Origin: an uncultured Flammeovirgaceae bacterium
Lineage (GTDB): Bacteria; Bacteroidota; Bacteroidia; Cytophagales; Cyclobacteriaceae
NCBI GenBank assembly: GCA_913045135.1
Contig: CAJWQD010000004.1
Span: 1-64,000 of the forward strand
Direction of reading: 5' to 3'
DNA: 64,000 nt
Positions 30,803-40,873 of the stretch are shown piece by piece. Each line of letters starts with the position of its first letter. The first letter of the stretch is position 1. A program made the position numbers and the translations under genes. The notes under the pieces were generated by a model that did no database searches, was not told the origin of the DNA, and saw nothing but the letters and a program-made list of their open reading frames with translations.

Positions 30803-32185
30803 CTACTGATCAATGCCGATGGGACGGGCCTCGGCTTTTATTTTTAACTCAAAAATTTCACCCGCTTTTTTCAACCTCGCTGCCCTCTCAGGAAATTGAG
30901 CTATAAGATTATCCTGTTCCGAAATATCACTAATTAAATTATAAAGTGCCTCCTCGTGATATACCCTATTTGTTTTCCCATTAATACCATCTATTCCGGG
31001 TTCAGTAACGATCCCTCCATTATGTCCAAATACATACTTCCACTCACCTTTACGAACAGCTTTGATCTTACTCCCCCCAAAATAATAAAAAATGCGTTTT
31101 TGTAATTCATTCATTTTCCCCCCTCGGAGACTTGATAAGACATTTACCCCATCAATTTTATTTTTAGGAAGCAAAGCACCTGTTATCGCAATCAATGTGG
31201 GCAAAATATCCATTGTATGGATTAAATTATTATTTACACTTTCAGATGGTATTACTCCTGGCCACGACATAATGGCCGGAACTCTAAAGCCACCTTCCCA
31301 AACATCAAACTTTCCCCCACGCAAGACTCCCGCACTACCCCCATGATTACCATAAGAAAGCCAAGGACCATTGTCAGAGGTAAAAATAACTAAAGTATTT
31401 TCCAGTAATCTTTGGTTTTTTAGTTCATGGATAATCACACCAACTGATCCGTCTATTTCTTCAATCACATCACCATAGAGGCCTCCTTTTGAAGTCCCTA
31501 TATAGTTGATTGATGCCGCAAGTGGAATATGAGGCATAGTATGAGCTAGGTAAAGAAAAAAGGGTACTTTACCTGCCTTACTTTTAATAAAATCAATACC
31601 AAAATCCGTGTATCGCTTAGTCAATAAGGATTGGTCAATATCAACTTCTACCACTTTATTATCCTTAACTAAGGGCAATTCTCCTTTACTCATATCATTA
31701 GAATATGGAACACCAAGATAGCTATCAAAACCATGTTGAAGGGGTAAAAATTTTTGCTTATGCCCTAAATGCCATTTGCCTGCCATCGCTGTGGCATATC
31801 CCTTTTTTTTTAAAAGTTCGGCTATTGTTTCTTCATCAGGATTTAAACCCACATTAGGGTTACTCCTATATGGCCCATTTGGAAAGAGTACGTTGGGCAA
31901 ACCTACACGATCGGGATAACAACCAGTTAACAATGCTGCCCTTGAAGGAGTACATACTGAAGAGGCAACATGGAAGTCCGTGAATCGCATACCGCTTTTA
32001 GCTAATGCATCTAAATGGGGAGTATTAATAGTCTCAGATCCATAAATACTTAAATCATCATATCCTTGATCATCTGTGAAAATAATCACAACATTTGGCA
32101 GTGATTGTTTTTTAGGCTTCAAAATAATATATAAGCCGATTACAACGGCAAGTAAAAGAATGAAGTATAAAATTATTTTTTTCAT
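30803..32185 (-). CDS. Sulfatase (S1 type, arylsulfatase-like), paralogous to the 19780..21186 sulfatase
   Basis: NVVIIFTDDQGYDDLSIYG, SVCTPSRAALLTG, GKWHLGHKQKFLPLQHGFDSYLGVPYSNDMS, FTSDNGPWLSYG. Start chosen at MKKIILYFILLLAVVIGLY (listed ORF starts at 32275). Confidence 0.94.
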   Translation of the reverse strand: MKKIILYFILLLAVVIGLYIILKPKKQSLPNVVIIFTDDQGYDDLSIYGSETINTPHLDALAKSGMRFTDFHVASSVCTPSRAALLTGCYPDRVGLPNVLFPNGPYRSNPNVGLNPDEETIAELLKKKGYATAMAGKWHLGHKQKFLPLQHGFDSYLGVPYSNDMSKGELPLVKDNKVVEVDIDQSLLTKRYTDFGIDFIKSKAGKVPFFLYLAHTMPHIPLAASINYIGTSKGGLYGDVIEEIDGSVGVIIHELKNQRLLENTLVIFTSDNGPWLSYGNHGGSAGVLRGGKFDVWEGGFRVPAIMSWPGVIPSESVNNNLIHTMDILPTLIAITGALLPKNKIDGVNVLSSLRGGKMNELQKRIFYYFGGSKIKAVRKGEWKYVFGHNGGIVTEPGIDGINGKTNRVYHEEALYNLISDISEQDNLIAQFPERAARLKKAGEIFELKIKAEARPIGIDQ

Positions 32186-32308
32186 AAAAATTCTTTTAAT
32201 ATTTTTTGACCCATTAATAGAAAAGGCTGTTATTATTTCTGACTTTGATATCGAAATCCAATCAGTAGATGGCATAAATTGAAATCCTTAAGTCTTAGTA
32301 TGTTATTT

Positions 32309-33238
32309 TCACTCATTTTTTTCTGTTTTGATAGAATACCTATTTTTAAAAAAATTTATGGTCTCTGATTTAACATCATATTGCCAACTTGGATAATCAT
32401 GATTACCCCCTTGAACAGGTATGAATTTTACGTCAATCCCTTTTAACATAAGCTTTTCATAAAGTAATTCACTTTGACAAATAGGAACTACCCTATCTAG
32501 GGTACCATGCATAATAAGAAATGCAGGATCTGTTTCATCCACATATTTGATCGGATTTGCTAATGCTCCTAAGTCCTTGTTTTTTTCAAGACTTCCTCCT
32601 AAAAACCTCATTCGATTGGTTTGATCACCATTCCAATCCTCAGTACAACTTATCATAAAATTTGTAGGACCATACCAATCTACTACCGCATCCACATGAC
32701 TACTTTCATTTAAAAAACTACCCAATTGACCTTCAATAGATATTTCTTTATCTCCTTCAACTACCTGATCAAGACCCCCACTGGTACCCATAAAGGCAGC
32801 CAAATGGCCTCCAGAGGAATATCCCATGATTCCAATAAATTTTTTATTAAGATTGAATCTTTCTGCATTCCCTCTTATAAACCTAACTGCTGCCTTAACA
32901 TCATGAATTTGAGCAGGGAAATTGCTACAATAGGAAGACCTGTGATTCATTGAAACCACCGCAAATCCATTTTTTCTCAGTTCCTCCCCGAGTCCACCAT
33001 ATTTATAAGCCCAAAACTTGTTATTATTATCTGTCCATGCACTACCTGCTATCGTTATTACTAATGGGAAGGGGCCTGCTCCTTGAGAAGGAATATAAAT
33101 ATCTAATAGATGACCCAAATCCTCATCTCCAACATAATTGATGTTTTCCCATTTTGGTTTCTGATAAATAACAAAAGAATAAACGTTTGCAACAGTTGAT
33201 ATCAAAATGAAAAAACTAATACCTTTGATTAAATACAT
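32309..33238 (-). CDS. Alpha/beta hydrolase (BD-FAE / carbohydrate-esterase-like)
   Basis: GYSSGGHLAAFMG nucleophile elbow, FLIMHGTLDRVVPICQSE, GGNHDYPSW catalytic His region. Confidence 0.88.
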   Translation of the reverse strand: MYLIKGISFFILISTVANVYSFVIYQKPKWENINYVGDEDLGHLLDIYIPSQGAGPFPLVITIAGSAWTDNNNKFWAYKYGGLGEELRKNGFAVVSMNHRSSYCSNFPAQIHDVKAAVRFIRGNAERFNLNKKFIGIMGYSSGGHLAAFMGTSGGLDQVVEGDKEISIEGQLGSFLNESSHVDAVVDWYGPTNFMISCTEDWNGDQTNRMRFLGGSLEKNKDLGALANPIKYVDETDPAFLIMHGTLDRVVPICQSELLYEKLMLKGIDVKFIPVQGGNHDYPSWQYDVKSETINFFKNRYSIKTEKNE

Positions 33239-33253
33239 TCCATAGTTTTTTTG

Positions 33254-34831
33254 TCAAAATTCTATCTCGATAGTTTTAGAACTACCATTGCTAAAATCTG
33301 CTAGATGTCTAAAATCAGTCTTCCAAATTAATTTATCTTCCTCGAAAATGAAGGTGTAGTCCATACTTGCGGTAGATGAGTAAAAATAAATTCTTAGTTT
33401 GTATTCATTAGGTTGGGCCCAAGCTCCGCTAGCAGCAATTTTATATTCCTCACCTTGCAAATATGTCTTTCTCTCTGTATATGGCAACCTAAACATTATA
33501 TTACTTTTCTTGTACATCTGATAACCAACTTTTATAATCTGATTTTCTTCACCATTGGAAAGTTCTATTTCATGGTTTTTACTGTTTAAGTCTAACTTCA
33601 TTGAGTATCTGTTCAATTCATCAATTTCAAATTCAAATAGACGTCCACTGAAGTTTTCTCGTTCATTTAATAATTCTCCAACGACAGGTCGCAGAGCAAG
33701 GCCTTTTGTTTTCTTCTTTAATAAATTATAATTTTTTTTGTCTTCAGGTAAAGACGACTCACTTAATTCAACCAGTAAAGTCTCCCAAGCAATGTTCATA
33801 ACTCCAACCATATCATTTGCTCCTGAGGTCATTGCAATAACTAAATCTTGGTCTGGAAGTATCAAACTAAACTGTGAGAAAAGGCCATCAGCTCGATAAC
33901 TATTATGTCTGGAAAGCCAAAATTGATACCCATAACCTTGTGTGAAATCACTGTCAGGATTACTCCCATTTGAACTTTGTTTAGAAGTTGCTAAATCAAT
34001 CCAATCTGCATTTAAAAGTTGTATACCTTTCCATTTCCCGTTTTGTAAATAAAACTGACCTAGTTTTGCAATATCTTCGGTTTTAGCACAAATTCCCCAT
34101 CCAGTATTCCCTCCTAAAAATTTATCCCATACGGGTTTCTCAATTCCCAGCGGTTTAAAAAATCTACTATCTAAATAGTCAACAACATCTTGCCCAGTTG
34201 TTTTTTTAATGATCGCTGCCAAAACATTAGATGCCATTGTGTTGTACATCCAGTGCGTTCCTGGCATAAAATCCACTTTTGAATCAAAAAAGTATTTAAC
34301 CCAATCAGTATTCCAATCAACATCACCCAATTCATTTTGAATGTCTGAATTCCAACCAACTTTACCTGAATACATTGCTATTGGTATCGGTTCTTTCACA
34401 TGGCCAGTATTCATAGCTAATAAATCCTTAATTCGCATTTCATTCCAATGCCAAGAATAGTTGTCCGGAACTTTTTTAGGAAAAAAGGAAATAACTAAAT
34501 CATCAATTGAAATAATATTTTCCTGAATAGCAAATCCTATTGCAGTTGAAATAAAGCTTTTACTAACTGAATTCATCATGTGGGGAACATCTGCTTGATA
34601 AGGATCCCACCAACCTTGTGAAACTAATTTACCATGCCTGATAATCATAAAACTATGAACTGCATCAATCTCTGCCTCCAGCCGGTCAATAAACTTCAAT
34701 ATATTTAATGAAGACATTCCTTGTACTTCAGGTGTAGATGTTTCAAAATAACTTGTCTGTGCATTGCCCAAATTCGCATAGAAAAAGAGCAAAATAAATA
34801 ATGGATTAAATCTCTTTTTTAGGTTTTTCAT
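33254..34831 (-). CDS. Secreted serine hydrolase, class C beta-lactamase / esterase family VIII-like
   Basis: SxxK motif MMNSVSKSFISTAIG, HWMYNTMASNVLAAI, C-terminal beta domain; N-terminal signal (FYANLGNAQTSY). Confidence 0.88.
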   Translation of the reverse strand: MKNLKKRFNPLFILLFFYANLGNAQTSYFETSTPEVQGMSSLNILKFIDRLEAEIDAVHSFMIIRHGKLVSQGWWDPYQADVPHMMNSVSKSFISTAIGFAIQENIISIDDLVISFFPKKVPDNYSWHWNEMRIKDLLAMNTGHVKEPIPIAMYSGKVGWNSDIQNELGDVDWNTDWVKYFFDSKVDFMPGTHWMYNTMASNVLAAIIKKTTGQDVVDYLDSRFFKPLGIEKPVWDKFLGGNTGWGICAKTEDIAKLGQFYLQNGKWKGIQLLNADWIDLATSKQSSNGSNPDSDFTQGYGYQFWLSRHNSYRADGLFSQFSLILPDQDLVIAMTSGANDMVGVMNIAWETLLVELSESSLPEDKKNYNLLKKKTKGLALRPVVGELLNERENFSGRLFEFEIDELNRYSMKLDLNSKNHEIELSNGEENQIIKVGYQMYKKSNIMFRLPYTERKTYLQGEEYKIAASGAWAQPNEYKLRIYFYSSTASMDYTFIFEEDKLIWKTDFRHLADFSNGSSKTIEIEF

Positions 34832-34873
34832 ATTTCTGATCCTTTAATTTGAATATCTATTTTACCCCAATTC

Positions 34874-37486
34874 CTATCCACTTATTTCTAACCCTTGTTT
34901 AAAATAAAAATTAGTACTGGAGTTACCAACCATGAGCTCATAGCTACCACTGCCTACAATAAATTTACCAAGCTCAGGATTATAGCGGCTAAGTTCTTTT
35001 ACAGGAACACTTAAAGTAATTCTTTGCTTTTCTCCTTCATCTAAAAATACTCGTTCAAATGCTTTTAATATTTTTATAGGATTATCTTGAGCTTCATCAT
35101 TTTTACGAATGTAGAGTTGCACTACTTCGCTGCCTTGCATAGAACCTATGTTTTTGATGTCAAAAGATATCTCAATCACTCCATCTTTAGATAGTTGTTG
35201 CTTTGATAATGATTCGTTTGAAACTTCAAAATCCGTATAACTAAGTCCAAACCCAAAGGGATAGAGAGGTTCGATGCGCTGGTACATATAAGTTTTACCT
35301 TTGGTGATATCATAATCCTCAAACGCAGGCAAATCACTAGCCGATTTAGGTACAGTTATCGGCATTTTCCCTCCAGGATTGTAATCTCCAAATAACACCT
35401 CTGCTATGGCTGCTCCTTCTGCCTGACCTGGATACCAAGCCTCTACGATGGCAGATATGTTCTTATCTGCCCAGTTGACCGATATTGGGCTTCCATTAAT
35501 TAAAGTGAGCACGATGTTGGAGTTTACTTCATAAATTTTCTTTAGTAACGTTTCCTGTTCTGGAAGCAAATCAAGCGACTGTCTGTCAAGATGTTCTCCC
35601 TCAGTATCATTTCTTGAACCAAGTACTAAAATTACAGCATCAGATTTTTTGGCTGCTGCTATCGCCTCTTGCAATAGATTATCTTTTAGTGGCTTCCAAC
35701 CTATTGTTACTCCTGCCCAATCAATGTCGTCTATGTATTCAACTTTGAAGTCGTACGCTTTTCCGGCCTCTAGTTTTTTGGTTATTCCCGTCTCCCATCC
35801 CACATGAGAGGTCCACTGATCTAAAATAATTTCATTGTCAAGATAAATTTTAATACCTTTATCATTATCACTGCTCATCACAGTATTTCGTGCACTGAAC
35901 ATATATTCGGTAGATTTTGAAGGAACGATAACCCCCTTCCACCTAACCGAAAACTTGTCTTTAGGAACAAATTCTGATGGGAATTGGCTCTCATTCCACC
36001 ATTTATGCACAAGATTGCTGTCTGTTCGTGTCAGTACAGGTTCTCCTTCCAGTTTCATATTATCAAAAAACTCTGCTACTAATCCATTTTTTTCTAGTGC
36101 CTGAGATAAGAAAAAAGCACTGTTTTCAATTGCTGGAAGGTTAAAGTCATGTTTGGCTGATCCTTGAGCATAATTTACTTGCGTCTCTTCAGAAACAATG
36201 TCTTTAATCCCCTCCAAAGGAGAGATACCTTTGGAGGGCATCCCACTATAATTTCCATAAATACATTCATTGGCATTAGGACCAATTACTGCAATAGAGT
36301 TCAATTTTTTTGATAAGGGAAGAAAATTATTTTTGTTTTTTAATAGCACTAGCGATTGAAGCGCCGATTCTTTGGCTAACTCTTGATGTGAATTTTGTTC
36401 AATAACATTAGAGGTGATTTGGGCAAATGGAATCTGATCTTTGGGATCGAACACACCTAATCTCATAGCCGTGGTAATTATTCTTATAACTGCCTTATCT
36501 AAATCTTTTTCAGTGAGTAAACCTAACTCAACTGCCTTAGCTAAATGTGTAGTATACATCCCACCGCAATTGAGGTCTGTTCCTGCAAGAACTGCACTTG
36601 CAGCACCTTCCTCAGGCGAATCAACATAAAAATGATTTGCATGGATATTATAAATCGCACCACAATCAGATACAACATGACCTTCAAATCCCCAATCATC
36701 ACGTAAAACCTCCTGAAGTAACCAATCATTACTACTACAAGGCACATTATTCAAAGCATTGTATGCCGACATGACAATCTGGACGTTAGATTCCAAAACA
36801 TTGGCCTTAAAAGCAGGAAAATAATAGTCTCTAAGAAGTTTTTCACTAATATTTGAGCTCCCGTAATGTCGCTGATAATCTACATTGTTAGCAATAAAAT
36901 GCTTGATAGAAGCAGCCGTCTTGATATACTTTGGATCATTACCCTGCAAGCCTTGAATAAAAGCTTTACTTATCTCACTTACTAAAAACGGATCTTCACC
37001 ATAGCTTTCTTGTGTTCGACCCCATCTTGGATCTCTAGCCATATTAATCATTGGAGACCAAAAGTTTAAAAATTTGGCATTATTAAGCTGGTTAGCAAGT
37101 GCCCTTGCTTCATCTGAAATTACCTCGGCCTCTTGACTCACGAGCCCTGGATTCCAAGTACTCGCAATTCCTATGCTTTGTGGAAATACGGTGGTAGTAA
37201 AGCCCTCTCCACTCATCCATGACACTACCCCGTGAAGCCCCTCATTACCCCAAGAATATTTTGTAATCCCAAGTCTTTCTATCGCTGGTGCTTCTCTTTG
37301 CATTTGAGAAATCTTTTCATCAAGCGTCATTTTATTGACTAAATTAGCCGCTCTTTCCTCAAAGGATAAATCAGTATTCTCGTAGGGATCTTTAATTTTA
37401 TTATTGTTTAAATCCTTCCATTTTGTGGTAGGCCCACAGGAAAATACTAAATGCCATACAAATAGAAACATTTGTAAACTTTTCAT
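34874..37486 (-). CDS. GH3 glycosidase with inserted PA14 domain (xylosidase/glucosidase type)
   Basis: RWGRTQESYGEDPFLVSEI, KHFIANN, GHVVSDCGAIYNI (nucleophile Asp), PA14-like NGLVAEFFDNMKLEGEP...KGIKIYLDNEIILDQWTSHVG, fibronectin-III-like C-terminus. Confidence 0.95.
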   Translation of the reverse strand: MKSLQMFLFVWHLVFSCGPTTKWKDLNNNKIKDPYENTDLSFEERAANLVNKMTLDEKISQMQREAPAIERLGITKYSWGNEGLHGVVSWMSGEGFTTTVFPQSIGIASTWNPGLVSQEAEVISDEARALANQLNNAKFLNFWSPMINMARDPRWGRTQESYGEDPFLVSEISKAFIQGLQGNDPKYIKTAASIKHFIANNVDYQRHYGSSNISEKLLRDYYFPAFKANVLESNVQIVMSAYNALNNVPCSSNDWLLQEVLRDDWGFEGHVVSDCGAIYNIHANHFYVDSPEEGAASAVLAGTDLNCGGMYTTHLAKAVELGLLTEKDLDKAVIRIITTAMRLGVFDPKDQIPFAQITSNVIEQNSHQELAKESALQSLVLLKNKNNFLPLSKKLNSIAVIGPNANECIYGNYSGMPSKGISPLEGIKDIVSEETQVNYAQGSAKHDFNLPAIENSAFFLSQALEKNGLVAEFFDNMKLEGEPVLTRTDSNLVHKWWNESQFPSEFVPKDKFSVRWKGVIVPSKSTEYMFSARNTVMSSDNDKGIKIYLDNEIILDQWTSHVGWETGITKKLEAGKAYDFKVEYIDDIDWAGVTIGWKPLKDNLLQEAIAAAKKSDAVILVLGSRNDTEGEHLDRQSLDLLPEQETLLKKIYEVNSNIVLTLINGSPISVNWADKNISAIVEAWYPGQAEGAAIAEVLFGDYNPGGKMPITVPKSASDLPAFEDYDITKGKTYMYQRIEPLYPFGFGLSYTDFEVSNESLSKQQLSKDGVIEISFDIKNIGSMQGSEVVQLYIRKNDEAQDNPIKILKAFERVFLDEGEKQRITLSVPVKELSRYNPELGKFIVGSGSYELMVGNSSTNFYFKQGLEISG

Positions 37487-37621
37487 ATGATTTTGTTTAA
37501 ATTAATAAATACTAAAAATACGCAGAGAGGTACACAGTTCCTCAATTCAACCTCAAATGAATACCTTTGAGGGCTCCAATCAAAAAAGAATAATACCAAA
37601 CATTTATAATAAACCATTCTC

Positions 37622-40069
37622 TTATTGTGAATCTTTATGTCTAAACCTTACCGCATGTCCTCCCCCACGAGCCAATTTAAATGTATAAGAAGTCCCTACT
37701 GATTCTTTACGGATACTCATCTCGTATGGATTTAATTCCCAATCTGCATTTGGCCCATCGGCATAAATTTCAGCTGTATATTTTCCTTTAGCAGCTAAAA
37801 ATGAAAGATCCACATCAAATGTTCTTGACTCTTCATTGGTAATAGACCCCAAATACCAATCTTGACTATTTCTATCCCTTCGGGCAATGGTCACATATTC
37901 TCCTATTTCCCCATTAACAACTATCGTTGTATCCCAATCAACGGGTACATCTTTAATAAACTGAAACGCAGGTTTGTTCACATAATTTTCGATAAAATCA
38001 GCCGCCATTTGAATGGGACTGTAAATTATCACGTAATATGCCAACTGTTTTGCTAAGGTCGTATTCACCCTTTGTGTTTTTCCAAACTCATTTGAAAATC
38101 CCTCTTCCAAATCCTCTTTTGAAGCAAATATTTTTTCTTTTGGATTTATTCCTTGATCCGGAAGTTTCATAAGTATATCTCCCTTGACCAGACCTTCCTT
38201 TGAAATCTGAATTTTTTGATTTGGCTTACCTAAGATGTTCAATAACCAAGTATTATTATTATCTGTTGCGATATCGTGAACACTGATTCCCCATTCCCAA
38301 TCACCAGGTTTCATCATTTCCTTAAGGGTCCAATGATAAGTAGTATCTTTTTCTTGCTTAATTAATTTTCGTATCATAGGCTTACTTTGCCAATAGGATT
38401 CTGACCCCTTATATCTAATATTCGTATAACCGTTACCTTGATCAATCAATGTAATATCCACTGGAAATTCAACTCCCTTGTCAAAATCGAAATTCTCATA
38501 CATCAAATCAAAAATACCAGGGGTAAAGTCCATGGGCGATTCCAATAATCGAGTAAATGAAAGTATCGTAGCATGATTCACTGGGTTTCCACCATTGCCC
38601 CAAGCGTTGTACTCCATTCCTCTTGCACCTTCTCGGGTCAACATATTGGGATAAGTCCTTCTTTCTCCTGTGTCTTTAATAGGTTCATGGAAATTTATTG
38701 CTACTTGATATTCAGCCCCTTTTTTCAATACTTTTCGATAATAATTGACTCCGTACTGGCCATAATGATATTCTGTCTTATCTAGCATGGCTCCTACGTG
38801 TCCAATTTTTGCTTTTTGTATTCCCAAAGCTTTTAATTGTGCAAAAGCAGTGTCAACTTGAATTAAATAATTTCGAGTACTGGCACTAGACTCTTGATAG
38901 GATTGAAGTGAGACTCCTTGAGACTCGGCATATTGCTGCACTAATTTCAAGTCAAAATCTGAGGTTGTTTTGGTAAAACTTGTAGTAACAGTATCCCCGG
39001 CAAATAACCCAGTGAACCCAGCAGATATACCCTCAATTAACACTTCATCAAAACCATGCTTGGAAGCAAAATCAATATATTTCTTACCTCTTATTGTAGT
39101 TGCTCCATGCCTTAATCCCTCTCCCCATGTCCATTTCCCTACAATCATGCCCCACCATATACCTATATATTTTGATGGTTTGATCCACGATACATCCCCA
39201 ATTTTATTGGCAGGGTTACAATTCAACGTAAGGTGTGAACTTAATAAATCAGCAGCTGTATTAGCTATTTTAATGGTTCGCCAAGGTGTTATAAAAGGTA
39301 TCACTGTTCGTACCTTATCTCCATTAGACCAAGGCGCCAAATCACAATTTAAATGAGTTGGGTTTTCACCTCGAGCAATTTGCATTGAGGAATAATCAGT
39401 CAATGCAGCTTCATGGATGCTCACATGCGTACCATCTTGAAAACGCATAGTCAAAGGGGTATGAACTGTATCGATTAATGATATTTTAGTAGATGAATAT
39501 AATTGTTCATATCTGCTGGGTTGATAGGCCTTGATCCACCATGATTGTGCATCTTCAGCAAGATTAAATTCCGTCAATTCATCCTGAATGACAACTGTTT
39601 TGGTATCTCCCAAATTCTTAACAACATATCTAAACGCAATCCCGTCATCATAAGCCCTTATCATCAAATCTATAATGTTCTCTGAATCACTTAACGATGA
39701 AAGGGAAATAATCGCTTCTTCATAATTATTTCTAATTGTCTTTACCGAACCCCAAGGTTGCTCCCAGGTTTCGTCGACTCGTGAGAATTGGGTGTCGATG
39801 ATCTTGAAACCATCTGAAAAGGATAAACCATCCTTAAAAATAAATCCCAACCTAGAATTAAGAACAATTGCCTTTTTTTGATGATTTACTTGGTAAAATA
39901 ACTCCCCTTCATCAATTAAAATTCTCAACGAATTTACATTATTAGGTGATGCAATGACGACTTCATCCAAATTGGAATTACAGGCACTAAATAAAGCAAA
40001 CATTATTAAGAAAATTGACTGAACAGTAACCGTTCGATAGTTATAAGAAGGTGATGTACTCATTTTCAT
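37622..40069 (-). CDS. GH97 glycosidase (alpha-glucosidase/alpha-galactosidase family) lipoprotein
   Basis: KYIGIWWGMIVGKWTWGEGLRHGATTIRGKKYIDFASKHGFDEVLIEG, VAINFHEPIKDTGERRTYPNMLTREGARGMEYNAWG; lipobox FSACNSN. Confidence 0.94.
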   Translation of the reverse strand: MKMSTSPSYNYRTVTVQSIFLIMFALFSACNSNLDEVVIASPNNVNSLRILIDEGELFYQVNHQKKAIVLNSRLGFIFKDGLSFSDGFKIIDTQFSRVDETWEQPWGSVKTIRNNYEEAIISLSSLSDSENIIDLMIRAYDDGIAFRYVVKNLGDTKTVVIQDELTEFNLAEDAQSWWIKAYQPSRYEQLYSSTKISLIDTVHTPLTMRFQDGTHVSIHEAALTDYSSMQIARGENPTHLNCDLAPWSNGDKVRTVIPFITPWRTIKIANTAADLLSSHLTLNCNPANKIGDVSWIKPSKYIGIWWGMIVGKWTWGEGLRHGATTIRGKKYIDFASKHGFDEVLIEGISAGFTGLFAGDTVTTSFTKTTSDFDLKLVQQYAESQGVSLQSYQESSASTRNYLIQVDTAFAQLKALGIQKAKIGHVGAMLDKTEYHYGQYGVNYYRKVLKKGAEYQVAINFHEPIKDTGERRTYPNMLTREGARGMEYNAWGNGGNPVNHATILSFTRLLESPMDFTPGIFDLMYENFDFDKGVEFPVDITLIDQGNGYTNIRYKGSESYWQSKPMIRKLIKQEKDTTYHWTLKEMMKPGDWEWGISVHDIATDNNNTWLLNILGKPNQKIQISKEGLVKGDILMKLPDQGINPKEKIFASKEDLEEGFSNEFGKTQRVNTTLAKQLAYYVIIYSPIQMAADFIENYVNKPAFQFIKDVPVDWDTTIVVNGEIGEYVTIARRDRNSQDWYLGSITNEESRTFDVDLSFLAAKGKYTAEIYADGPNADWELNPYEMSIRKESVGTSYTFKLARGGGHAVRFRHKDSQ

Positions 40070-40276
40070 TTAATTTATTGATTTATGACTGTTTGACCCT
40101 TCGAAGGGAAAGCCTAAATTTACCGTTTGGACAAATACTGGCCTATGTGGCGAGCGGTAACACATTAAATAAAAAAGTATTCTTTCCCCATTTTCGAGAA
40201 AATCGACGTCTGAATCCGAACGTAACTCATCTTTTCATATTCTATTTTCATAATCATAAGGAGCAAATTCTTAGTA

Positions 40277-40570
40277 TCAATTCAACCTCAACTTAATTAA
40301 AAGAGACAGAAGAATGAAATTAAATTGACCTGACAATTGCTCCTGAACTAAATAACCAAATCTATATCTATAAGTCAAAGTATTTACATCTTCCGGATAA
40401 TCTTAAATAAACTTACTTAGGGATTTACCTCGCTTGGGTATCTGATTAAGTATAAATGCATTTTGATCCATAGCTACCCCCATTTGTTTACCATGTCCAA
40501 AATGGACCTCATATACTATTATCGGGACTTTGTAAGATTTCTCCCAGTTGACATAACTTCTAGCGCATGA
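40277..40570 (-). pseudogene. Candidate protein-coding remnant of unknown family
   Basis: Minus-strand translation with one internal stop: SCARSYVNWEKSYKVPIIVYEVHFGHGKQMGVAMDQNAFILNQIPKRGKSLSKFI*DYPEDVNTLTYRYRFGYLVQEQLSGQFN. A possible lipoprotein-like start (MIKKLMKLNILFLSSCNLRDNE) lies further upstream in another frame. Confidence 0.35.
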
Positions 40571-40873
40571 AAATTATTAAATTTCCTGATGCTCCCTGAT
40601 AGCTTATCAAGCTATATTATTTTTATAATTTTTCGCCCAATAGCTCCTATTTCATTATCTCTTAAATTACAGCTAGAAAGAAACAGGATATTGAGTTTCA
40701 TTAATTTTTTTATCATAGGCATCCTGACACCCAAACAAAATGATGCGAAAAATGAAATAGGATATCCCGTTGTCCATCCTTATTACCTTAATTTAAATAC
40801 CAAACATTCTACACCTATGATGACGAGAATAAAAGTGGATCCCCTCAAAAAATCAAACAACATTATAGTTAAT

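Noticed and set aside
33254-34831. Antibiotic-resistance beta-lactamase
   Set aside because: The SxxK motif fits class C/esterase VIII broadly, but the PUL context and C-terminal beta domain make a resistance role unlikely.
37551-37572. Inverted repeat CCTCAAA...TTTGAGG between GH97 and GH3
   Set aside because: Short stem with no T-tract; could be a chance palindrome or weak regulatory site, not supportable as a terminator.
38970-39356. 128-aa plus-strand ORF antisense to the GH97 gene
   Set aside because: Shadow ORF inside a conserved catalytic-domain coding region.
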